The notes beneath the pieces were generated by a model that had not been told where the DNA came from, ran no database searches, and was given only the letters and a program-made list of their open reading frames with translations. This document shows positions 1 to 6,332 of a DNA stretch of 11,631 nucleotides, piece after piece. This stretch comes from Caryophanales bacterium UBA6768 (GTDB taxonomy: Bacteria > Bacillota > Bacilli > Bacillales_D > Amphibacillaceae): NCBI GenBank assembly GCA_002453315.1, contig DKGO01000094.1, forward strand, positions 1-11,631, read 5' to 3'. A program made the translations under genes and the position numbers. The stretch's first letter is position 1. Each line of letters starts with the position of its first letter.

Positions 1-2
1 CG

Positions 3-389
3 ATACCTGGCATTGGACCGGTGTTTACAGCGGGAATTATCGCTGAGATTGGCCAAATAGAACGTTTTGATAACGAAGAGAAAATTGCCAAGTATGCTGG
101 GCTTTATTGGCGAAAACACCAATCCGGTCGCTTTACCGCAGATGTCACATCCTTATCACGTAATGGAAACCAGTATCTCCGGTATTACCTAGTTGAAGCC
201 GCCAATTCGGTAAGAAGGCAGATCCCTGAATATCGTGATTATTACGCGAAAAAGTACCAAGAAGTACCAAAGCATCAACATAAAAGAGCCCTCGTCTTAA
301 CAGCAAGAAAATTTGTGCGTTTGGTGGATGCGCTACTACGCAAAAACCAAATTTACACGCCCAAAGGGGGCGTCATAAATGAAGCATAA
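3..389 (+). CDS. IS110-family transposase, C-terminal part (5' truncated by window edge)
   Basis: The frame is open from base 3 to the TAA at 387-389, so the gene enters from the left edge and only its last 128 codons are seen. The first visible residues, IPGIGPV, are the hallmark opening of the C-terminal transposase_20 domain (PF02371) of the IS110/IS116/IS902 family. Further motifs follow in the family order: AEIGQIERF, KYAGL, a Ser-Gly pair (Ser codon 123-125) that corresponds to the proposed nucleophile serine, and RNGNQYLRYYL plus a VEAAN segment. IS110 enzymes are DEDD/serine recombinases that move the element with a bridge RNA encoded in a non-coding end. The visible part has no frameshift or stop, so the element may be intact. 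The GTG at 21 is an internal codon and not a start. Confidence 0.93.
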   Translation: MPGIGPVFTAGIIAEIGQIERFDNEEKIAKYAGLYWRKHQSGRFTADVTSLSRNGNQYLRYYLVEAANSVRRQIPEYRDYYAKKYQEVPKHQHKRALVLTARKFVRLVDALLRKNQIYTPKGGVINEA

Positions 390-614
390 ATAGCTTCAAA
401 ATTCCTTTAATACATACCAGTAATTACCATTTATTTACTGGTTTAGCTTAGAGTTGCCTTTTTTAAGCAAATTGTACCTTGATAATCAAATAATTATTTA
501 TTTTTCCCTTGACATATTACCGCAGGTCTTTAACTGACTTTTCAAATTAAAAATTCATCATATACATATGTAGTTTACTTGAACTATATATATTTTTCAT
601 GGAATCTGTTTTGA
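390..614. other. Intergenic: IS110 right flank and convergent gap before DUF3397
   Basis: This is very AT-rich DNA between the convergent transposase and DUF3397 gene ends. It should contain the right end of the IS element, but IS110 elements lack long terminal inverted repeats, so I cannot place the boundary. It holds a perfect 8-bp inverted repeat (416-442, listed separately) and a weak 5-bp TAGTT/AACTA hairpin at 571-586 next to a T-rich run on the plus strand. No coding sequence or convincing terminator is visible. Confidence 0.6.
416..442. repeat. 8-bp inverted repeat downstream of the transposase
   Basis: ACCAGTAA (416-423) and TTACTGGT (435-442) are exact reverse complements separated by 11 bases, 27 bases after the transposase stop. 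The plus strand has a T-run only from about 468, so a classical terminator is doubtful. It could be structure in the non-coding right end of the IS element. Confidence 0.45.
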
Positions 615-1007
615 TTAAGCAAAAAATTGATAAATAAATATAAATGCACGATATAAAATTAATATCATATAACTTATTGAGAATATTAGAAAACTCAAAC
701 GAAACAATAATCTAATCCCGTCATATAGAATAATTTCTGTTTGGGAATATCTTTGCCGAATTAAAATAATTGCCAATAGAAAGAGATGGAAAATAATGAT
801 GTAACTCATCGTTTTTAGCTGGAATAAACTATCTACAAGCAGAATCGAGGCAACCACGTAAAACAGTGCCGTACTTTGCACAGACAGATGGATAGCCTTC
901 CATTTACTTTTAGTCAATTTATACATAATGAAATAGATGACATAAGTAAGAAAAACAGGGACTACGATCAAGATTGTTTCTTTTTGCCCAATGACCCAGT
1001 CTATCAT
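615..1007 (-). CDS. DUF3397 family membrane protein
   Basis: A 130-residue, strongly hydrophobic protein with about four predicted membrane helices (roughly residues 10-28, 38-58, 66-84 and 100-125) and short basic loops such as KLTKSKWK. Size, topology and position immediately after panE match the uncharacterised DUF3397 family of Bacillales, which in related genomes usually sits between panE and bshC near the cell-wall/division cluster. No biochemical role is established. The ATG overlaps the panE stop codon (ATGA, 1004-1007), and an AGAGAGG ribosome site lies in the end of panE, so the two genes are co-transcribed and probably translationally coupled. On the downstream side no bshC follows; an IS110 element lies there instead. 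Confidence 0.8.
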   Translation of the reverse strand: MIDWVIGQKETILIVVPVFLTYVIYFIMYKLTKSKWKAIHLSVQSTALFYVVASILLVDSLFQLKTMSYIIIFHLFLLAIILIRQRYSQTEIILYDGIRLLFRLSFLIFSISYMILILYRAFIFIYQFFA

Positions 1008-1873
1008 TCGTTATACCTCTCTTCTAACGCCAATATTGCATCGTGTACAAATTGTGTATATGGTAACGACTGATTACTCTGACGTAATAGATAACCGGAT
1101 ATCGCATCTATTTCCGTTTTCCGATGGTGTTTAATATCTGATCTCATCGATGACGTGTTTTTTTCTGTGTTTTTGGCAATTTGGGTAATCTTTTTCCAAT
1201 AATGATCGGGGTCGAATTTTAAAGTGTTTGCAGTTTCTTGACACAGTTTTCTAGCTATAAGACGAATATATGTATTATGATTGATTTCCCCGTTTTCTAC
1301 ATCGAATAGGGCAGTTAATGGATTAATAATTGCATTTACGATTAACTTTTCCTTTAATAATAACTCCCAATCACTTGCAAAATAAAATGGGAAATGTTGT
1401 TGATGCAATTGTTTTACGATTAATTGTGCTGTCGCTTCACTTCCTGTCAAAGGGGCAATTGTGATTTTACCTTTACCAAGCTGGATCACTTCATTATCTT
1501 GCTTTCTTTTAGCCCCATGTTCGACGATTCCTATGAAGGAATGATTTCCATCTTGCATCATGGACAAATGACCCATACCATTTTGTAAGTAGATAATCGG
1601 TTTATTTTTGGGAAAATAATTAACTACGTCATGAAGTTGGTACTGCTTTACAGAAACAAACCATATATCTTGTTCAGATATATTATCTAAATATGCTATC
1701 TCGATATTATGTGTTTGGAATTGTTCATTTTCATCAAATAATGTTATCCCATACTGACTTATTCGACGATATTGAGATTCTCTTTTAACATATATTGTCA
1801 CATGATGGTCATGATTTAAATAACTGCTTATTAATAGTCCAATGGCTCCCCCACCAATTATTCCAATTTTCAT
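1004..1873 (-). CDS. panE: 2-dehydropantoate 2-reductase (ketopantoate reductase)
   Basis: This cytoplasmic enzyme reduces 2-dehydropantoate to pantoate with NADPH in pantothenate (vitamin B5) and CoA synthesis. The 289-residue length is normal for the family. It has an N-terminal Rossmann nucleotide site (GGGAIGLL, residues 7-14) and a QNGMG loop (97-101). The ApbA C-terminal domain contains KLIVNAIINPLTAL, whose Lys176, Asn180 and Asn184 align with the E. coli PanE catalytic and substrate residues. It also has SSMRSDIKHHRKTEIDAISG (241-260), with the substrate-binding serine and Glu254 in place. No key residue is missing. The ribosome site is weak (GGTGTGA before the ATG). It is first in an operon with the DUF3397 gene, with a candidate promoter at 1931-1959. 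Some Bacillales carry more than one PanE-like protein, so the exact substrate is inferred. Confidence 0.92.
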   Translation of the reverse strand: MKIGIIGGGAIGLLISSYLNHDHHVTIYVKRESQYRRISQYGITLFDENEQFQTHNIEIAYLDNISEQDIWFVSVKQYQLHDVVNYFPKNKPIIYLQNGMGHLSMMQDGNHSFIGIVEHGAKRKQDNEVIQLGKGKITIAPLTGSEATAQLIVKQLHQQHFPFYFASDWELLLKEKLIVNAIINPLTALFDVENGEINHNTYIRLIARKLCQETANTLKFDPDHYWKKITQIAKNTEKNTSSMRSDIKHHRKTEIDAISGYLLRQSNQSLPYTQFVHDAILALEERYNE

Positions 1874-1930
1874 GATGTCACACCGTCAATTCATTTTGTA
1901 TTTTTCAACATGTTAATTTCATTGTTATCT

Positions 1931-1959
1931 ATTTTATAATATTCTTGTATTGTATTCAA
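1931..1959 (-). promoter_or_regulatory. Candidate sigma-A promoter for panE-DUF3397
   Basis: On the minus strand, TTGAAT (-35, 1954-1959) and TAAAAT (-10, 1931-1936) are separated by exactly 17 bases, 58 bases upstream of the panE ATG. Each box has about two mismatches from consensus in AT-rich DNA, so the call is moderate. Confidence 0.45.
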
Positions 1960-1961
1960 TC

Positions 1962-1997
1962 AAACCTTATGGCTTAAACCTTAATATTACAAGGTTT
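1962..1997. repeat. Direct and inverted AAACCTT repeats upstream of the panE promoter
   Basis: AAACCTT occurs at 1962-1968 and again at 1976-1982. The second copy is followed after 8 bases by its exact reverse complement AAGGTTT at 1991-1997. The cluster begins directly beside the proposed -35 box of panE, where an activator or repressor could bind. It has no T-run on either side, so it does not look like a terminator. A chance hairpin is possible. Confidence 0.35.
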
Positions 1998-2181
1998 TGT
2001 CCCCAATAACACTAATAAATATTTGAATAAGACTGATTTAAGGAAATTTTCTTTAAAGAAATCAGCAAAGGAAAATTTCATAAAAAGAAAATTAAAAATT
2101 GTGGTATTTTCTTTATCAATGTTTAATATGTTCATTGGCTTTTTATCGCATCTAAAACTAATTCTTTCACGTTCATGGACT
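1998..2181. other. Intergenic DNA between the surface-protein terminator and panE
   Basis: Together with the sites listed beside it, this makes about 400 gene-free bases upstream of panE. It is AT-rich, with one further 9-bp inverted repeat (GAAATTTTC at 2043-2051, GAAAATTTC at 2071-2079, 19-base loop). I see no reading frame, RNA gene or riboswitch-like conserved core in it. Confidence 0.5.
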
Positions 2182-2184
2182 AGT

Positions 2185-2244
2185 AATAAAAAAACCTAAA
2201 CGTTCCAGCTATTCTATCGTTTGAATACGGGATACGTTTAGGTT
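2185..2244 (-). terminator. Intrinsic terminator of the surface-protein gene
   Basis: An exact 11-bp inverted repeat (AACCTAAACGT 2193-2203, ACGTTTAGGTT 2234-2244) lies 25 bases beyond the stop codon. On the minus strand the stem is followed directly by a run of seven T residues (A-run 2188-2194). The 30-base loop is longer than usual but contains a small CGT/ACG inner hairpin (2218-2229). The T-run polarity assigns it to the leftward surface-protein transcript. Confidence 0.85.
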
Positions 2245-2269
2245 GATGATGTTGTGTTTTGTCTTTATT

Positions 2270-5200
2270 TTAGCGATGTTCTTCCTGGTGTTTTCCTTTT
2301 CGATAAATGAACCATAGGGTGCTTCCTAGTATCATTAGTATAATACCAGCTATTAACCAATTGTATTGGTTTGTTGCTGTAACTGGTAAATTACTTGGTT
2401 TTTTCTCTATTTCTTCTTCCATTTCTTTTTCCGCAAACACAGCATACATAGAAAAGTCAGAAACTGTTGCAGTGATTTTATTCCCATCCAATGTACCGCC
2501 AACTCGTTCCCATGTCCCTTGAAAATGATACAAGGCTGGATTGTCGACAGTTTCATCTACACCCATGGTCAGGATAAAGTCCCCGTGATAATCTTTCTGT
2601 CCGTCTGGATAAGTGAAGATAAAATCATACACTTCCCCTGCCAGTTGTAAATTTTCCGGTTCTTCCACTTGAACCTTAACTACTTGTAATTTCGTGCCAG
2701 CTGGTAAATCACTCGGTAATTGAATCGTTGTGTCTGTATTTTTAATTTTTACGAGCGAACCTGTATCAATTGGAACAGCTTGTTCATCAAGTTCAAGTGT
2801 ATCGGTTTTTGCAACAACATACACTTTTCGAACGACCTCAACTGCTTCATTTCCTTCATTGTCAGTGACATTATAACGAATTTCATAGACTCCTAGTTTA
2901 CTTGTATCTACCTTACCCGTGATGGTGATTTGTTCACTAATATCCCCGTCCACGTTATCTTCCGCTGTTGCCCCTAATTCATCATATTTCATTCCAACTT
3001 CAATGATTAATGGATTATTACCGATTAATGTAATTAATGGTTGTTCTGCGTCGACAACATATACCGTTCTAGTGACTGTAGTCGTATTTCCCATATGGTC
3101 AGTTGCTTTATAAGTTATGTTATATGTGCCAACTGACTTTGAATCGACACCACCAATTTTGTTTACGATTACATTATCATCAAAATTATCTTCTACCTTA
3201 TAGCCTGGGTCTGTGAATTTATTACCGTGTAAAAGGGTTAACGGATTTTGCCCACGTAGTGTCAATGTAGGAGCAGTACGGTCTATTTGAACAATACTTT
3301 TTGCGGTTTTGCTAATATTCCCAGCTTTATCTATAGTTCGAGCATAGATCGTTGTTTTTCCTTCCCAGCTGATTGCAAATGATTTATCGTACGTTAGCCA
3401 CGTGCCATCCTTACCGATTCTATATTCTGTTTTCTTAACTCCACTACCACCTGTATCTGTTCCATGTGTGATGGTAATTGTCTGATTGTTCGATTGCCAC
3501 CCGTCAGAACCATTAATGATTGGCGAGGATGGTACAGTTTTATCGATATTAGTAATCTTTATCGTTTTTATAATTTCATTCCCCGCATTATCTTCCACTT
3601 CAAATGTGTACGTTCCATTCTCGGGAACAGAAAACGTCATTTCAATAGCCTCTTCCCAATCACCATTTTTTTCCCGAATTTGTTTTATACCACTATGCTT
3701 ATCGGTTGCTGTAGCCGTAATGATAACATCTTGATTAGTAGCATCCTCCGTACTGGCTGACAGGATGAGTGTCGGTGCATCGTTATCTAACTTAAAGTCT
3801 TTAGATGTTGCCTCCGTTGTTATACCTGACTTACTAGTTGCTTTAATGTGTAAATAATAATCCCCTGTTGCATTTTTAATTGATAAAATATCGTTACTTT
3901 GAAAATCCGTCCACGTTCCCGATGTTGGGAAGTTTTTACTTTCTGTCCACTGATATTGTAATTTATCTAAATTATCCCTAAACGCCTCGACTTCCACTTT
4001 TGTACTATGAGTTTGTGCATAATTGTTGTTTCCGTCCGTTTCAAAATTAATTTCAGGAGAACCTATTATTCTAAAAATCAAATTTTTCGGTTTCAGATAA
4101 GTCTTATTAAAATTATCTGCATCCTTCTGTGTACGTGCGTAGCCTTTGGTCGCTTGGCTTTGCAAGAACATACTAGTCATAGTCGTTACATTACTCGTAT
4201 CAAATGAACTTAAATCGAGCAAGGTTGCTTTACTTCTCTGGAACATTCTACCCATATTCGTTACATTACTTGTATCAAAAGAACTTACATCGAGAGTAAT
4301 GGCTTCGCTCTCCAAAAACATGTGCATCATATCCGTTACCTTACTCGTATTAAAATTATTTAAATCGAGCGAAGTTGCTCGGCTCGCCTGGAACATGCTA
4401 ACCATAGCCGTTACCTTACTCGTATTAAAATTAGTTAAATCGAGCGAAGTTGCTCGACTACTTTGGAACATAGCCATCATATTCGTTACGTTGCTCGTAT
4501 CAAATGAACTCATATCGAGTTCGGTTGCATAGCTCCCTAAAAACATTGATCCCATATCCGTTACATTTTTTGTATCAAACGAACTTAAATCTAACTCGAT
4601 TGCTTCGCTGCTATGAAACATCCCATGCATATCCTCTACAATGCCCGTGTCAAATGAACTTAAATCTAGTAAGGTCGCTTGGTTGTTATAAAACATATAG
4701 CTCATATCTATTACACTTTTCGTATCAAGAAACCTTAAATCAAGTGTAGTTGCCTTGCTGTCTTTAAACATATTATTCATATCCGTTACATTTTTATTCG
4801 TACTTTTTACACCTTTGACACTTGTATTTTGAAACATGGCTTGATACGATGTTATATTTTGGCCCTTAATTGTGTGCGGTATTTCAACATATTTATCACT
4901 ACCAATATAACGAAAACCACCGTTTGAAACGCCCTGAAAATCACCATCCGTTGCAAGGACATAATCATCAGCATCTCTAACCTTAAATATCAACTTAGTT
5001 GAAACACCATTAAACCTATCTGCATCTGCTTGTGTTTGTGCATAGCCCATTGTAGCTTGGCTACTAGAAAACATATTATCCATATTTGTGACATTTCTCG
5101 TATCAAACGAACTTAAATCGAGTGTGGTCGATTGGCTGTCTGCAAACATATAACTCATATCCGTGACATTTTTATTCGTACTCTTTACACCTTTCACACT

Positions 5201-6229
5201 TGTATTTCGAAACATGCCTGTATACGATGTGATATTTTTTCCTTTAATTGTGTGTGGTATTTCAATATATTCATCATTACCAATATACCAAAAATCACCG
5301 TTAGTAACGCCTTCAAAATCATCATCCGTTGCAAGGACATAACCATCTCTAACCTTAAATACTAACTGACTTGGCTTAAAAGGGCTAACATTAAACCTAT
5401 CTGCATCTGCTTGTGTTCGTGCATAGCCCATTGTAGCTTGGCTATCAGTAAACATATAAGTCATATTTGTGACACTTCTCGTATCAAACGAACTTAAATC
5501 GAGTGTGGTCGCTCGACTACCCTGAAACATACCATTCATTTGCTTAACATTACTCGTATCAAACGAACTTAAATCGAGCGTGGTGGCATGACTATCCTGA
5601 AACATATAATCCATTAACATGACATTGCTCGTATCAAACGAACTTAAATTGAGTGTTCTGGCGCTGCTGCTGTGAAACATAAGACTCATATCCGTTACGT
5701 TGCTCGTATCAAATGAACTTAAGTCGAGTGTGGTGGCTCTACTGTTTTGAAACATACTTTTCATATTCGTAACCTTGCTCGTATCAAACGAACTTAAATC
5801 GAGTGTGGTCGCCAGGCTAAAGTTAAACATAAAGTTCATATTCGTTACATTACTTGTATCAAATGAACTCAAATCGAGTGAAGTGGAATTGTTATGGTAA
5901 AACATTAAGCTCATATCCGTTACATTTTTATTCGTACTCTTTACACCTTTGACATTATTGGGTTTTGCTCCATGTATAAAGGAAAACATTTCTTTATAAG
6001 ACGTAACTGCTACTCCTTTAATCGTATGCGGGATTTCTACATATTCATCATTACCAATATAGCGAAAACCACCGTTATACGAGCCCTCAAAATCATCATC
6101 CGTTGCAAGGACATAGACTGGTTCATCATTTTCCGCTTTAACCAATTTTCCACTATCTGACATTGCCATACCTAACAAAAACAAACCAATCATCAGTAAA
6201 AATATCACTCTATTACTTTTAAGCCCCAT
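2270..6229 (-). CDS. Large BspA/DUF285 repeat surface protein with Ig-like domains and LPVTA wall anchor
   Basis: A predicted cell-wall-anchored surface protein, probably an adhesin or ligand-binding protein. I start at ATG 6227-6229 (1319 aa), where GGAGGG sits 7 bases upstream; the frame extends to a TTG at 6283, but that codon lies beside the proposed -10. The signal peptide is residues 1-32, with likely cleavage after VKA. Three BspA-type modules (about 39-295, 297-419, 423-722) each begin YVLATD, continue to EIPHTIKG and VKGVKSTNKN, and carry 7, 2 and 9 repeats of 25 aa (pattern NVTxMxxMFxxSxATxLDLSSFDTS, PF03382-like). Then come three Ig-like domains (about 725-986), two DUF5011-like domains (987-1060, 1061-1139), a C-terminal domain (1142-1267), LPVTA (1281-1285), a membrane helix (1291-1309) and a basic tail. 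No sortase gene is in the window. The gene lies downstream of the sensor kinase and has its own putative regulated promoter. Its ligand is unknown. Confidence 0.9.
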   Translation of the reverse strand: MGLKSNRVIFLLMIGLFLLGMAMSDSGKLVKAENDEPVYVLATDDDFEGSYNGGFRYIGNDEYVEIPHTIKGVAVTSYKEMFSFIHGAKPNNVKGVKSTNKNVTDMSLMFYHNNSTSLDLSSFDTSNVTNMNFMFNFSLATTLDLSSFDTSKVTNMKSMFQNSRATTLDLSSFDTSNVTDMSLMFHSSSARTLNLSSFDTSNVMLMDYMFQDSHATTLDLSSFDTSNVKQMNGMFQGSRATTLDLSSFDTRSVTNMTYMFTDSQATMGYARTQADADRFNVSPFKPSQLVFKVRDGYVLATDDDFEGVTNGDFWYIGNDEYIEIPHTIKGKNITSYTGMFRNTSVKGVKSTNKNVTDMSYMFADSQSTTLDLSSFDTRNVTNMDNMFSSSQATMGYAQTQADADRFNGVSTKLIFKVRDADDYVLATDGDFQGVSNGGFRYIGSDKYVEIPHTIKGQNITSYQAMFQNTSVKGVKSTNKNVTDMNNMFKDSKATTLDLRFLDTKSVIDMSYMFYNNQATLLDLSSFDTGIVEDMHGMFHSSEAIELDLSSFDTKNVTDMGSMFLGSYATELDMSSFDTSNVTNMMAMFQSSRATSLDLTNFNTSKVTAMVSMFQASRATSLDLNNFNTSKVTDMMHMFLESEAITLDVSSFDTSNVTNMGRMFQRSKATLLDLSSFDTSNVTTMTSMFLQSQATKGYARTQKDADNFNKTYLKPKNLIFRIIGSPEINFETDGNNNYAQTHSTKVEVEAFRDNLDKLQYQWTESKNFPTSGTWTDFQSNDILSIKNATGDYYLHIKATSKSGITTEATSKDFKLDNDAPTLILSASTEDATNQDVIITATATDKHSGIKQIREKNGDWEEAIEMTFSVPENGTYTFEVEDNAGNEIIKTIKITNIDKTVPSSPIINGSDGWQSNNQTITITHGTDTGGSGVKKTEYRIGKDGTWLTYDKSFAISWEGKTTIYARTIDKAGNISKTAKSIVQIDRTAPTLTLRGQNPLTLLHGNKFTDPGYKVEDNFDDNVIVNKIGGVDSKSVGTYNITYKATDHMGNTTTVTRTVYVVDAEQPLITLIGNNPLIIEVGMKYDELGATAEDNVDGDISEQITITGKVDTSKLGVYEIRYNVTDNEGNEAVEVVRKVYVVAKTDTLELDEQAVPIDTGSLVKIKNTDTTIQLPSDLPAGTKLQVVKVQVEEPENLQLAGEVYDFIFTYPDGQKDYHGDFILTMGVDETVDNPALYHFQGTWERVGGTLDGNKITATVSDFSMYAVFAEKEMEEEIEKKPSNLPVTATNQYNWLIAGIILMILGSTLWFIYRKGKHQEEHR
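2375..2389 (-). other. Sortase sorting motif LPVTA (non-canonical LPxTG)
   Basis: The codons read Leu-Pro-Val-Thr-Ala, followed by a 19-residue hydrophobic segment and the tail RKGKHQEEHR. This tripartite layout is diagnostic of a sortase substrate, but the fifth residue is Ala instead of Gly. LPNTA is known as the substrate motif of the Bacillus anthracis class D sortase (SrtC), so this protein may use a class D rather than a class A enzyme. Confidence 0.8.
4064..6115 (-). repeat. Three duplicated modules with 18 units of a 75-bp (25-aa) coding repeat
   Basis: The modules lie at about 5345-6115 (7 units), 4973-5341 (2 units) and 4064-4963 (9 units). Each has an N-terminal lead of about 65 residues, the 25-aa units and a closing segment ending ATxGYAxTQxDADxFN and then a FKVRD-like strand. 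DNA identity is high in places: the plus-strand string CAAACGAACTTAAATCGAGT recurs in several units. The closing segments near 5010 and 5393 differ at only a few positions over about 50 bases, which indicates recent duplication. Unit number differs sharply between modules, as expected when recombination or slippage adds and removes units. Confidence 0.9.
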
Positions 6230-6236
6230 TCTCTTT

Positions 6237-6242
6237 CCCTCC
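6237..6242 (-). promoter_or_regulatory. Ribosome binding site fixing the surface-protein start
   Basis: The minus strand reads GGAGGG, 7 bases before the ATG at 6227-6229. This is near-perfect complementarity to 16S rRNA. It selects this start over the upstream in-frame TTG at 6281-6283, which lacks a site and would overlap the promoter. Confidence 0.88.
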
Positions 6243-6273
6243 ACTATTACCCAATGAACTTGCAATTTACACC

Positions 6274-6332
6274 ATTTTATCAATGGAAGGTCAAGTAAAG
6301 GTCAAGTGGAGGTAAAGTTTTGTTAAAGTTTG
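6274..6332 (-). promoter_or_regulatory. Surface-protein promoter with four 11-bp tandem repeats (probable PhoB/PhoP-class operator)
   Basis: Read on the plus strand, four units stand head to tail: GGTCAAGTAAA (6289-6299), GGTCAAGTGGA (6300-6310), GGTAAAGTTTT (6311-6321) and GTTAAAGTTTG (6322-6332). The last covers the kinase stop codon. On the transcribed (minus) strand the cores read ACTTTAAC, ACTTTACC, ACTTGACC and ACTTGACC, with exact 11-bp spacing. After 9 more bases comes TAAAAT (6274-6279), a good -10 box. There is no separate -35 at the right distance from it. OmpR/PhoB-family regulators bind 11-bp direct repeats in this position; B. subtilis PhoP boxes are TTAACA-like. The likely binder is the regulator at 8556. 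A TTGACC unit used as a -35 with a TGTAAA -10, 17 bases on, is an alternative reading. Confidence 0.75.

Noticed and set aside
509..514. Perfect TTGACA, possible outward -35 at the IS end
   Set aside because: No -10-like sequence lies 16-18 bases downstream, and the next gene on that side is on the opposite strand.
2043..2079. 9-bp inverted repeat GAAATTTTC/GAAAATTTC as a terminator
   Set aside because: It is purely AT-rich with a 19-base loop and no following T-run, and the adjacent adhesin transcript already has a strong terminator.
4146..4532. 128-codon plus-strand frame with repeated LLVSNEL/LLVLKL segments
   Set aside because: It is the antisense shadow of the 25-aa adhesin repeats; its periodicity comes from the minus-strand gene and it has no ribosome site.
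4064..6115. Regular repeats as a possible CRISPR array
   Set aside because: The 75-bp periodicity is in frame, encodes 25-aa BspA repeats, and has no constant repeat/unique spacer alternation.
6230..6283. N-terminal extension of the adhesin to a TTG start
   Set aside because: The added 18 residues spoil the signal peptide start, lack a ribosome site and overlap the proposed -10; the ATG at 6229 has GGAGGG at ideal spacing.
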